This document shows, piece by piece, positions 44,702-52,400 of a stretch of 64,000 nucleotides of DNA. The DNA is from Chryseobacterium sp. JV274 (GTDB taxonomy: Bacteria; Bacteroidota; Bacteroidia; Flavobacteriales; Weeksellaceae). The translations under genes and the position numbers were made by a program. The stretch covers positions 3,183,001 to 3,247,000 of the forward strand of contig NZ_LR824569.1 in NCBI RefSeq assembly GCF_903969135.1, in the 5' to 3' direction. Under the pieces are notes generated by a model that saw only the letters and a program-made list of their open reading frames with translations, had not been told where the DNA came from and did not search any database. How positions within the stretch are numbered: the stretch's first letter is position 1; the number at the start of each line of letters is the position of its first letter.

Positions 44702-46540
44702 ATGAGAAAATCGGCTGCAATCATTTTTGCGTTTATCATTTCACAATTTCAGGCTCAGCAAGGAGCTTATTATCAGCAGGCTGCGAAGTACAAGATGGAT
44801 ATTGATGTTAATGCTGAAAAATTTACCTATCAGGGAAAACAGACTTTAGAATACACCAACAACTCACCGGATGAGCTGAATGTAGTGTATTTCCATCTAT
44901 ATTGGAATGCCTTCAAACCTAATTCCATGATGGATCAGAGAGTGACTTCCCAAGGCAAAAATGGTGACGGAAGGTTGCAGAAAGATGGTATTTCCAGGCT
45001 GGCTTCCATTCCAAAAGATCAGGAAGGTGCTCAGAATATCCACTGGATTAAACAAAATGGGAAAGATCTGAAATTTGAAGTTCAGGAAACCATTATGAAA
45101 GTATATCTGGCAGAACCTATCAAACCGAATTCTACAACTACTTTTACGATGGATTGGGATTCTGTGATTCCTCAGCAGATCAGAAGAAGCGGAAGAAACA
45201 ACAGGGAAGGAGTAGATATGACCATGACACAATGGTATCCGAAAATTGCAGAGTACGATTATGACGGCTGGGCAACTTTCGATTATCTGGGAAGAGAATT
45301 CCATGCCCCATTCTCAGATTTTGATGTTACTATTAAAATCAACAAAGATTATGTTGTAGGAGCAGGAGGAATCCTTGAAAATCCGACAGAAGTAAAAGGC
45401 TATGATGCCAATGCTAAAATAAAAACTGAAAAAGACAAGAAAGCAACCTGGAAATGGACAGCGAAAAACATTCTTGATTTTGCCTGGAGTGCAGACAGAG
45501 ATTATTCTGTAGAAAGCTTCAATGTTCCGGAAGGACCAAAAGTATATCTGGTATATCAGAAAAATGATAAAACAAAAGCATGGGGCGAATCACAGCCTTA
45601 TATTACCAAATATTTCCAGATCATGAATACTCACTTTGGAAAATATGTATACCCAACATATGCATTTATCCAGGGAGGAGATGGCGGAATGGAATACGGA
45701 ATGTGTACCATGATTTTAGGGGAAGCCAAAAGCGTTAAAGATCTAATGGGTTTAATGGCTCACGAAGGATCCCATTCGTGGTATCAGCAAATGCTTGCTA
45801 CAAACGAATCTGTACGTCCGTGGATGGATGAAGGTTTCACGAGCTATGCAGAAGGTTACACGATGTATCAGTTGTTCCCTGAAGACCTTCCGAATCCTTT
45901 TGCTAAAACACTTGATGCTTACAGAAACTTTATTAAAAAAGGAATCGAAGAACCTGCGGTTTGGCTGGGAGATCATCATGATAATGGTACAGCTTATACA
46001 TATGCATCTTATGTAAAAGGTGAGTTATACCTGGTACAGCTCGGATACATTATGGGAGAGCAGAATCTTGCAGAAACCTTAAAGCAATACTATGATCAGT
46101 GGAGCATGAAGCATCCTTCAGACAGGGATTTCCTTCACATTGCACAGAAAGTTTCAGGGATGGATCTGAAATGGTTTCATAATTACTGGATCAATACTAC
46201 AAAGACCATTGATTATGGAATAAAGGATGTAAAATATGATGCAAAATCTACAACCATTACCTTAATTAACAATGGTCAGGTTCCAATGCCAATTGATTTT
46301 GGTGTGATGACAACGGACAAAAAAGTTGTTACTTACCAGATTCCGTTGAATATGACTCATACATGGAAACAGAAGGATATTTATGGGGATCTTAAAACAA
46401 TGCCTTACTGGCCTTGGACTCAGAAAGAATACACCCTTACCATTCCTTATACAAAATCTCAATTATCTGTTCTTGGAATTGATTTAAGCCAGAGAATTGC
46501 TGATGTGAATATGGAGAATAATTTTGTAGAAGTAAAATAA
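44702..46540 (+). CDS. M1-family metallopeptidase, secreted
   Basis: 612 residues. N-terminal signal peptide (MRKSAAIIFAFIISQFQAQ). Gluzincin active site: GGMEYGMC (substrate amino-end binding GxMEN variant with Tyr), HEGSH near residues 354-358 (HExxH zinc motif with the catalytic Glu) and DEGFTSYAEGY with the third zinc ligand Glu about 18 residues later. It is an aminopeptidase-N-like enzyme acting in the periplasm or outside. The N-terminal saddle domain shows NNSPDELNVVYFHLYWNAF. Many Bacteroidota have this paralogue with an unassigned substrate. Near-consensus -7 box TACCTTTA at 44675-44682. Confidence 0.92.
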   Translation: MRKSAAIIFAFIISQFQAQQGAYYQQAAKYKMDIDVNAEKFTYQGKQTLEYTNNSPDELNVVYFHLYWNAFKPNSMMDQRVTSQGKNGDGRLQKDGISRLASIPKDQEGAQNIHWIKQNGKDLKFEVQETIMKVYLAEPIKPNSTTTFTMDWDSVIPQQIRRSGRNNREGVDMTMTQWYPKIAEYDYDGWATFDYLGREFHAPFSDFDVTIKINKDYVVGAGGILENPTEVKGYDANAKIKTEKDKKATWKWTAKNILDFAWSADRDYSVESFNVPEGPKVYLVYQKNDKTKAWGESQPYITKYFQIMNTHFGKYVYPTYAFIQGGDGGMEYGMCTMILGEAKSVKDLMGLMAHEGSHSWYQQMLATNESVRPWMDEGFTSYAEGYTMYQLFPEDLPNPFAKTLDAYRNFIKKGIEEPAVWLGDHHDNGTAYTYASYVKGELYLVQLGYIMGEQNLAETLKQYYDQWSMKHPSDRDFLHIAQKVSGMDLKWFHNYWINTTKTIDYGIKDVKYDAKSTTITLINNGQVPMPIDFGVMTTDKKVVTYQIPLNMTHTWKQKDIYGDLKTMPYWPWTQKEYTLTIPYTKSQLSVLGIDLSQRIADVNMENNFVEVK

Positions 46541-46557
46541 TTACAAAATAATACTAT

Positions 46558-46590
46558 AAACGGCGCGGAAATAAAATTTCCGCGCCGTTT
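46558..46590 (+). terminator. Terminator of M1 peptidase gene
   Basis: 15-bp perfect stem with GC-rich core CGGCGCGG (46558-46572 with 46576-46590) and a 3-base loop, followed by ATTTT. Confidence 0.85.
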
Positions 46591-46760
46591 ATTTTAAAGA
46601 AAAGATTAGCTGATAAATGTTGATGTGGATATATTTTTAAGATAGACTTAATTTATAAGAGATCCGGGGCTAGTTTTTATAAAAATGATTAAATTTAATC
46701 CCTCAAAATCAAGCAGGAATTTCAATTATAAATCATGAATTTCTTCTGAAAAATATATCA

Positions 46761-47519
46761 ATGAATTCAATCGTAATAAACGTAGGAAACAGCAATATCA
46801 GATTTGGTCTTTTCAATGGTGATAATTGTGATATTTCGTGGGTAATCAATACAAAACCTTACAGAACAGCAGATGAGCTTTACGCACAGATACTGATGCT
46901 TTATCAAACCTATAAAATTGAGCCAACAGAAATCGATAAAGTAATTATCGGGTCAGTAGTACCTCAGCTTACCAAGGTAATGAGCTCCGGGATCAAAAAG
47001 ATTCACGGAACTACTCCTGTAATTGTTGATAGGTCAACTCCTTCGGGAGTTCAGGCAAAATCTAAGCAGATGGGAACAGATATCTATGCAAATCTTGTGG
47101 CAGCACATAATCTGTACCCGAACAGGAAAAAAATTGTCATAGATTTCGGAACGGCTCTTACAGCCAGTTGTGTAACAGAAACAGGGGAGACACTGGGAGT
47201 TATTATTGCTCCGGGAATTGTAACCTCCCTAAATTCATTGATCAATCAGACTGCACAGCTTCCGGATATAGAACTGAAAAAGCCAAAATCTGTTTTGGGA
47301 TTAGATACGGTAACCTGTATGCAAAGCGGAATGGTATATGGTTTCCTTGGAATGGTAGAAGGTTTTGTGAATCGTATCAACGAGGAGGTAAATGACGATT
47401 GTTTCGTAGTAGCAACAGGAGGTGTTTCCCATATCTATAAACCGCTGACAGATAAGATTCATGTGATGGACAGGCTTCATACATTGAAAGGTCTTTATTT
47501 CCTTGGGAAAGATTTATAA
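46761..47519 (+). CDS. coaX: Type III pantothenate kinase
   Basis: 252 residues. It phosphorylates pantothenate, the first step of coenzyme A synthesis; the type III enzyme is the usual one in Bacteroidota. Actin-like ATPase fold with NVGNSNIRFGLFNG (phosphate 1), MGTDIYANLVAAHNLYP, VIDFGTALTASCV (phosphate 2), GVIIAPGI and VATGGVSHIYKPL (adenosine). The next gene starts 64 bases later. Confidence 0.95.
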   Translation: MNSIVINVGNSNIRFGLFNGDNCDISWVINTKPYRTADELYAQILMLYQTYKIEPTEIDKVIIGSVVPQLTKVMSSGIKKIHGTTPVIVDRSTPSGVQAKSKQMGTDIYANLVAAHNLYPNRKKIVIDFGTALTASCVTETGETLGVIIAPGIVTSLNSLINQTAQLPDIELKKPKSVLGLDTVTCMQSGMVYGFLGMVEGFVNRINEEVNDDCFVVATGGVSHIYKPLTDKIHVMDRLHTLKGLYFLGKDL

Positions 47520-47583
47520 ATTAAAAGATTATGGCCGGGTTGAACCCAAGTCTTATCTTACACCTAACTTTAACCTTAATACA

Positions 47584-48111
47584 ATGGAAAAATTTCCTAT
47601 CATAGAAACCGAAAGACTGATTCTCTCACAGCTGGAAGAAAAGGATGTTCCTTTTATTGTTGAATATCTTCAGCATAGGATTTTTTCTGATCTTACCTCT
47701 AATATTCCTTATCCTTATATTGAAAATAATGCCAGATCGTGGCTGAAAATGTCAAAAGAAGCTTTTGATAATCAAACAGGATATACTTTTGCTATCCGGA
47801 ATAAAGAAGGACATATCATAGGCGCTATTGGGCTGCATGATAGGGATGATGATAAAGCAGAGCTGGGATACTGGATAGGCATGTCTTACTGGAATAAAGG
47901 GTTTGTAACAGAAGCAGCAGGAGCAATTGTAGATTTTGGGTTTAATGACCTGGGTTTTCATAAAATATTTGCGACCCATTTTTTTCACAACCCGGCATCC
48001 GGAAGAATAATGGAAAAAATAGGAATGGAACAGGAAGCTGTTTTAAAACAGGAAATAAAGAAAGACGGAGCGTATTTTGATATAGTGAGATATTCTATTT
48101 TTAAAGACTGA
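47584..48111 (+). CDS. GNAT-family N-acetyltransferase (RimJ/RimL type)
   Basis: 175 residues from ATG 47584 (MEKFPIIETERLILSQL, the canonical RimJ/RimL start); a TTG 81 bases upstream overlapping coaX is rejected. Motifs are ETERLILSQLEEKDVPFIVEYL, GAIGLHDRDDDKAELGYWIG, then the acetyl-CoA loop region NKGFVTEAAGAIVDFGF and FATHFFHNPASGRIMEKIGM. The acceptor (N-terminus, antibiotic or small metabolite) cannot be told. Confidence 0.9.
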   Translation: MEKFPIIETERLILSQLEEKDVPFIVEYLQHRIFSDLTSNIPYPYIENNARSWLKMSKEAFDNQTGYTFAIRNKEGHIIGAIGLHDRDDDKAELGYWIGMSYWNKGFVTEAAGAIVDFGFNDLGFHKIFATHFFHNPASGRIMEKIGMEQEAVLKQEIKKDGAYFDIVRYSIFKD

Positions 48112-48150
48112 TTCCGAGGAATATGAATACATTCCTGATTATATAAAAAC

Positions 48151-48186
48151 AAAAGGCAGAGGAAATTTTAATTTTCTCTGCCTTTT
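48151..48186. terminator. Terminator between GNAT and tadA
   Basis: 11-bp stem AAAAGGCAGAG (48151-48161 with 48176-48186), 14-base loop, T runs on both strands; serves the two convergent units. Confidence 0.75.
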
Positions 48187-48267
48187 TATACTATTATTAT
48201 TTTTTGAACTATTGGGCGAGGGCTAAAGTCCGCCAAAACCCGGATCAAATTCCTTCAATAGAAAGGT

Positions 48268-48699
48268 TTATCTTTTACTTTTAAAAAAATCTTTAACAAT
48301 AGAAGAGCATTCTGCTTCCATAATTCCTGTAATAATTTCTGTTTTCGGATGCAGAGAAAGATGTTTATTGATAAACCCTCTTTGTTCATCCCTTGCACCA
48401 ATCACTACTTTTGAGATCTGAGACCAGGAAAGTGCTCCTGAGCACATCACACATGGTTCCATGGTTACATACAATGTACAGTCTTTTAAATACTTTCCTC
48501 CAAGGAAATTTGCTGCTGAGGTGATAGCCTGCATTTCTGCATGAGCGGTAACATCATTCAGGGTTTCGGTAAGATTGTGGGCTCTTGCGATAATCCGGTT
48601 ATTGGAAACTACAACACACCCGATAGGAACCTCATCTTTTTCCAAAGCGGCTTCTGCTTCCTGCAGGGCCATTTTCATATAATATTCGTCAGTAAACAT
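48268..48699 (-). CDS. tadA: tRNA-specific adenosine deaminase TadA
   Basis: 143 residues. Zinc deaminase that converts adenosine 34 to inosine in tRNA-Arg(ACG). Motifs are AHAEMQAI with the zinc His and proton-shuttle Glu, and EPCVMCSGA with the two zinc Cys. The start directly abuts the stop codon of the upstream TonB-like gene. A plain nucleoside deaminase is the alternative, but VPIGCVVV and length fit TadA. Confidence 0.9.
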   Translation of the reverse strand: MFTDEYYMKMALQEAEAALEKDEVPIGCVVVSNNRIIARAHNLTETLNDVTAHAEMQAITSAANFLGGKYLKDCTLYVTMEPCVMCSGALSWSQISKVVIGARDEQRGFINKHLSLHPKTEIITGIMEAECSSIVKDFFKSKR

Positions 48700-49314
48700 T
48701 TAATCGGTTATCGTTAAAGTTAAAGGGAGTTTAAAACGATAAGTGGTAGGATCACCTTTCAGCATTGCCGGAGAAAACTTTTCTGCAAGAGAATATAATG
48801 CAATCTCTGCCTGTCTGTTGAAGGTGAAATTATCACCCTGTGCATGAACATTGCTGACAGTACCATCTTTTTCTACAATAAAATCAACATCTGTTTTTAT
48901 CATTTTTTCTACAGAATACACTCCGTCAACATATAGCAGATTGGCTACTTCCTGTCTCAAAGAATTAAGTCCTCCGGGATAATCTGCAATCTTTTCTGCA
49001 TCAGAAAATTTTTCAGAGGTGAATGTAGGATTTTTGATGGTTTGGAGGTCTTCCAGATTTCTTACTTTCAATAAAGCTCCGATTAAGGCATTGTTTTCAA
49101 TGCTGTCCATTTTTTTCATGAAAAAGAGAAAATCTCCTTTTATGGCCACTTTTTTATCCGTATTGGATTCAGCATCAAACTTTTTTTTGAACTCTTTATT
49201 CAGCATATTTCTGTGCTGGTTGTAATAGCTCTTTACAAGCCTGAATTCTTCTTTCTGCTGCGCCAGAAAAAAGGTGGAGATAAAGCAGCTGATGCCAATA
49301 AATAAAGTTTTCAA
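48700..49314 (-). CDS. Exported protein with TonB-like C-terminal domain
   Basis: 204 residues. Signal peptide (MKTLFIGISCFISTFFLAQ), a helical middle part and a C-terminal segment (GLNSLRQEVANLLYV ... VDFIVEKDGTVSNVHAQGDNFTFNRQAEIALYSLAEKFSPAMLKGDPTTYRFKLPLTLT) that follows the TonB C-terminal domain pattern (V-x-F-V-x-x-DG-x-V ... W/F-x-P-A-x-x-x-G). It lacks the TM anchor and Pro-rich linker of real TonB, so it is a free periplasmic relative of unknown partner. Adjacent to tadA with no gap. Confidence 0.75.
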   Translation of the reverse strand: MKTLFIGISCFISTFFLAQQKEEFRLVKSYYNQHRNMLNKEFKKKFDAESNTDKKVAIKGDFLFFMKKMDSIENNALIGALLKVRNLEDLQTIKNPTFTSEKFSDAEKIADYPGGLNSLRQEVANLLYVDGVYSVEKMIKTDVDFIVEKDGTVSNVHAQGDNFTFNRQAEIALYSLAEKFSPAMLKGDPTTYRFKLPLTLTITD

Positions 49315-49367
49315 TAAGGGTATATTTATGTAAATATAACAAAAAATATGAAATATATTTTTTATAA

Positions 49368-50288
49368 TCAGCTTTCAAGATAGCGGTTCAAAGATTCCTG
49401 CAAATGATTACGGATATCATCAACTAAACCTTTAGGTTCCAAAACCGTTACTTCTTTTCCATAAGAAAGAATCTCTTGCATAAAGTCATAAGTTGGATGG
49501 AGGAAGAACTCAAAATAAATCTCTTCCGGATTTTCTTTAGTCTCTTTCTGAGATTGATGAAGAGGGAAGCTTCTGATATATTCTCCCTGATGGCGGCTGC
49601 ATTTCAATACAATATTCTGTGGTTTCTGCTCTGTCAGATTCATTACTCCGAATGCATTTTTGAAATGCTCTCTGAAATTATATTTGTACTTCTCTCTAAA
49701 CTGATTTTTTGCTACGTCAAGATAGTTGATTCTATCAAGCCCGAAAGATTTCAACGCTTTATCTTTTGTGTCGATGGCAATAAGATACCACCGGTCTTTG
49801 GATTCTTTTAAGGCTAAAGGATGAACTTTTCTTGAGGTCATCAGTTTGTTTTTGTAATTGTAATGTTCAAAACTTACAACCCTTTTATTTCGGATGGCGA
49901 AGAACAGGTCATAAAAATGCTCCACACCAGTGGGTTTGCGGCTTTCAAAAAAGATAAAATCTGAAAAATCGGGATGAAGATTCAAGGCGTTGCTTACCTG
50001 GAAAGATTCCAGTAATTTTTGGTTGTATTCATCCACTTCCATGATCGGGCGGCTCTCAATATAGTATCGGTTGTCCCCTTTTTTCTTGTTGTGAATGGAA
50101 AGATTAAAAAGATTGGAAATCTCCCGGATATCCCTCTGAAGAGTACGGATAGAGTAGCTCTTGATCTCAGCATCCTGGAATTCAAAAGAGTTTAGAAGAT
50201 ATTCCTCCAGCTGAGAATAGGTAGCTGGAGAACTTTCTAATCTTTTAATAATTAAGGCATATCTTGTCAGATAAAAATCTTTCTTCAT
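49368..50288 (-). CDS. WYL-domain transcriptional regulator, candidate master of the island
   Basis: 306 residues. N-terminal winged helix-turn-helix (about residues 8-70: LIIKRLESSPATYSQLEEYL ... YSIRTLQRDIREISNLFNL), then a WYL domain (about 125-200: YDLFFAIRNKRVVSFEHYNY ... PLALKESKDRWYLIAID, with the WYL triad as RWYL), then a WCX-type C-terminal extension. Size and order match known HTH-WYL-WCX regulators such as BrxR, CapW and PafB/C, which respond to nucleic-acid ligands or DNA damage. Its own promoter carries the best-formed dyad of a site found in front of four other island units, so it may autoregulate and control them. Start ATG 50288. Confidence 0.88.
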   Translation of the reverse strand: MKKDFYLTRYALIIKRLESSPATYSQLEEYLLNSFEFQDAEIKSYSIRTLQRDIREISNLFNLSIHNKKKGDNRYYIESRPIMEVDEYNQKLLESFQVSNALNLHPDFSDFIFFESRKPTGVEHFYDLFFAIRNKRVVSFEHYNYKNKLMTSRKVHPLALKESKDRWYLIAIDTKDKALKSFGLDRINYLDVAKNQFREKYKYNFREHFKNAFGVMNLTEQKPQNIVLKCSRHQGEYIRSFPLHQSQKETKENPEEIYFEFFLHPTYDFMQEILSYGKEVTVLEPKGLVDDIRNHLQESLNRYLES

Positions 50289-50341
50289 TTCTTTTTTTTA
50301 TGTTGCAGCAGAACTGCGTTTCATGGTAACGTTTTATAAGA

Positions 50342-50380
50342 CAAATATATGCGGTTAATACGACAAAACGTGTCGTGTTT
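50342..50380 (-). promoter_or_regulatory. Island promoter/operator site 1 (WYL gene)
   Basis: Transcription order on the minus strand: 20-base element (50380-50361) with dyad CGACA-N5-TGTCG, 11 bases, -7 box TATATTTG (50349-50342, exact). The ATG follows 53 bases later. Same geometry as four other sites. Confidence 0.7.
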
Positions 50381-50453
50381 TAATTTTTGTGGAAAGTTTT
50401 AAAGAAAACTCCAACTATCAGTTTATAATTATATTCTTTTTTTCTAAAATAAA

Positions 50454-50483
50454 CAACCGTAAAGTGTCTTAACTTTACGGTTG
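50454..50483 (-). terminator. Terminator of the fibre/1265-residue operon
   Basis: 12-bp stem CAACCGTAAAGT (50454-50465 with 50472-50483), 6-base loop, T-rich tail in the minus direction, 24 bases after the stop at 50507. It separates that operon from the WYL gene. Confidence 0.75.
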
Positions 50484-50506
50484 ATATTTTTATGGAGTAT
50501 GATGAT

Positions 50507-51118
50507 TTATTTTATTTCATAAACTATCATCTTTCCGTATTCCTTATCATCTCTATCATTATATGATTCATTGAATATAAATAGCTCAGGTACTTTATCA
50601 TTATTAATATCCATACTGTTAAAAGTGATCCAATCCGTAGATTCATAATGACGGATAGGTAATTTTATTTCGCTATATCCTTTTTTGGACAAAAAATAAT
50701 CTTTACCTTTTTTTCTGATTTGATAATCTTTTGTATCCCAGTTGATTGTTTTATTAGAATAATTTTTAAAGTCCAAATTCATTAATTCTGACTGAAACTT
50801 ATACGTTTTAAACATCTTCGTTGATCCATTTCCTTTAATTAAAGGAAGAATAGCTTTGTTATCCTTTAATAAAACTCCATTACTCCAGGTTTTAAGATTA
50901 TTATCATCAACATATATACAAAATAAACTGTCATTAACATATACTTTAGTATTATCACCATAAGTCTGTTCAGTGAAAACTTCATTAATTTTCAATTGAT
51001 TAGGTGTTGCTGAAACTTTTTCTTTCTGGCATGAAGAAAGTACAGAAATGAGAATAATAAATAAGATCCAACTTTTAGATTTCAGTGGGAAATACCTTTT
51101 TGATACCACCGTACTCAT
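50507..51118 (-). CDS. Lipoprotein of unknown function, possible immunity partner
   Basis: 203 residues from ATG 51118. The N-terminus has a basic stretch and a hydrophobic segment ending in a lipobox (SWILFIILISVLSSC, Cys near residue 30). The body is rich in Asn, Lys and Tyr (GDNTKVYVNDSLFCIYVDDNN, DWITFNSMDINNDKVPELFIFNESYND), the last part resembling an FG-GAP/VCBS-like calcium loop. No family recognised. It overlaps the end of the putative wall hydrolase gene by 44 bases, so the two are translationally coupled; a lipoprotein coupled to a wall hydrolase would suit an inhibitor or immunity protein, which is inference only. Confidence 0.65.
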   Translation of the reverse strand: MSTVVSKRYFPLKSKSWILFIILISVLSSCQKEKVSATPNQLKINEVFTEQTYGDNTKVYVNDSLFCIYVDDNNLKTWSNGVLLKDNKAILPLIKGNGSTKMFKTYKFQSELMNLDFKNYSNKTINWDTKDYQIRKKGKDYFLSKKGYSEIKLPIRHYESTDWITFNSMDINNDKVPELFIFNESYNDRDDKEYGKMIVYEIK

Positions 51119-52337
51119 TAAGCTCGACCTCATAAGTATGAATTTTTTTCTTACCGGGATTATTAGGGTCTGGAAGTTCAACCTTGTGGCAAGGTGTACC
51201 ATCTGGAAGATAATGTGGGATTGGAATAATTTCATGTGGTGCAGGTAATTTATTAGGATTTAAACTAAAATATTTTTCAATACGATCTGTGTCGTAAATA
51301 TAAGAAGTATGTTCAAAATCAAATAATCTTTTAACATATATCTTATCTGCTTTTTTTGTTTTCTGAAGCCAATAATATTGTCTTGCTGTGTACCAGGGTC
51401 TGGAATATTTACCTTCATTAATGTTCATATCCATTGTATTGCCTTGACCATGCCAATTATTATATCTTGAAATAGGTTTTGCCGTAAAGATTTTTGTCAG
51501 CATGAATTCAATACATCCATTGAGATCACTCCCGTTCTGTTTGTCATTATATTTTGATAAATATTCTCCATTGTCAACATAATCTCTTACTTTAAGGTTA
51601 CTATTCCATCTATTTGGAAAACTTCCTACTTCGTCACCATATTTGTTTATAGATTTTCCTTTTGTTAAATAATAATAATGACACTTATACATATAATTGG
51701 TACTTCTTCCAGAATAAGCAGAAGATCTATTCATTATAACTTCAAAATTTTTATTGTTTTGAACCAAATTCAAATAGATGTAAGCTATATCCCAAAGTGC
51801 TTTTCTTCCATTACTTGATTCAACCAATACTGCAGACATAAAAATTGCCTTTTGCTCGTCACTTAAATATGTGAAAGGTTTTCTAACGGTTGAAATCAGG
51901 GATTGGTTTTCGACTTGTGGATTATCAGAAATATTGACTTCAAAAATATTACTGTATTTTGCTCCTCTTTTAGGACCACTTACTCCGAGATAGCATAGAA
52001 TGGAATCAATATCTTGGTTTTTAATGGCTTTGTTTTGTGCTAACAGATTAAAAGGAATATTAATGATGAAATTATTAGCTTTTATTTCATAATACTTATC
52101 AATTATTACTTTATCATTTCCTACATTCCTTTGATTTGATTTGGCTTCAAATACAACAACTCTAATAAATTCGGTTGATTTGGGATTATAATTAGTAGAT
52201 ATTTCTACTTGAATATAATCATTGAAATTTTTAGGATAATGCAAAATTTGAATTGTTAAATAAGGTGTTTCACCTCCTCCGTTATCTAATCCCAGAGCTT
52301 TTATTTTAGAGGTTCCAAGGGCTTTTATTGTGCTCAT
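51075..52337 (-). CDS. Putative SleB-like cell-wall hydrolase with novel N-terminal domain
   Basis: 420 residues, no signal peptide (MSTIKALGTSKIKALGLDNGGG). The first 160 residues look like a beta-rich domain of unknown type (TPYLTIQILHYPKNFNDYIQVEIS). From about residue 165, LSDEQKAIFMSAVLVESSNGRKALWDIAYIYLNLV resembles the catalytic helix region of SleB-type hydrolases (pattern VxxExSxG ... IAxVxLNRV, with the Glu as candidate catalyst). The C-terminal 80 residues are Pro/His/Tyr-rich (IPIPHYLPDGTPCHKVELPDPNNPGKKK). It follows the 1265-residue gene after a hairpin and overlaps the lipoprotein gene. Lack of a signal peptide means delivery by lysis or another route. Confidence 0.5.
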   Translation of the reverse strand: MSTIKALGTSKIKALGLDNGGGETPYLTIQILHYPKNFNDYIQVEISTNYNPKSTEFIRVVVFEAKSNQRNVGNDKVIIDKYYEIKANNFIINIPFNLLAQNKAIKNQDIDSILCYLGVSGPKRGAKYSNIFEVNISDNPQVENQSLISTVRKPFTYLSDEQKAIFMSAVLVESSNGRKALWDIAYIYLNLVQNNKNFEVIMNRSSAYSGRSTNYMYKCHYYYLTKGKSINKYGDEVGSFPNRWNSNLKVRDYVDNGEYLSKYNDKQNGSDLNGCIEFMLTKIFTAKPISRYNNWHGQGNTMDMNINEGKYSRPWYTARQYYWLQKTKKADKIYVKRLFDFEHTSYIYDTDRIEKYFSLNPNKLPAPHEIIPIPHYLPDGTPCHKVELPDPNNPGKKKIHTYEVELNEYGGIKKVFPTEI

Positions 52338-52364
52338 TTTTTTAATTTTAATGTTATGAGAAAT

Positions 52365-52389
52365 AAAATGGCGGATTAACCGCCATTTT
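52365..52389 (-). terminator. Hairpin between the 1265-residue gene and the hydrolase gene
   Basis: 10-bp stem AAAATGGCGG (52365-52374 with 52380-52389), 5-base loop, 11 bases after the stop codon at 52401. In the minus direction it is followed by a short T-rich tract, so it could be a partial terminator that lowers expression of the two genes after it. Confidence 0.6.
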
Positions 52390-52400
52390 GTTAAAAAATA

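Noticed and set aside
48700..49314. True TonB energy transducer
   Set aside because: Only the C-terminal domain pattern is present; the membrane anchor and Pro-rich spacer are missing and no ExbB/ExbD genes are adjacent.
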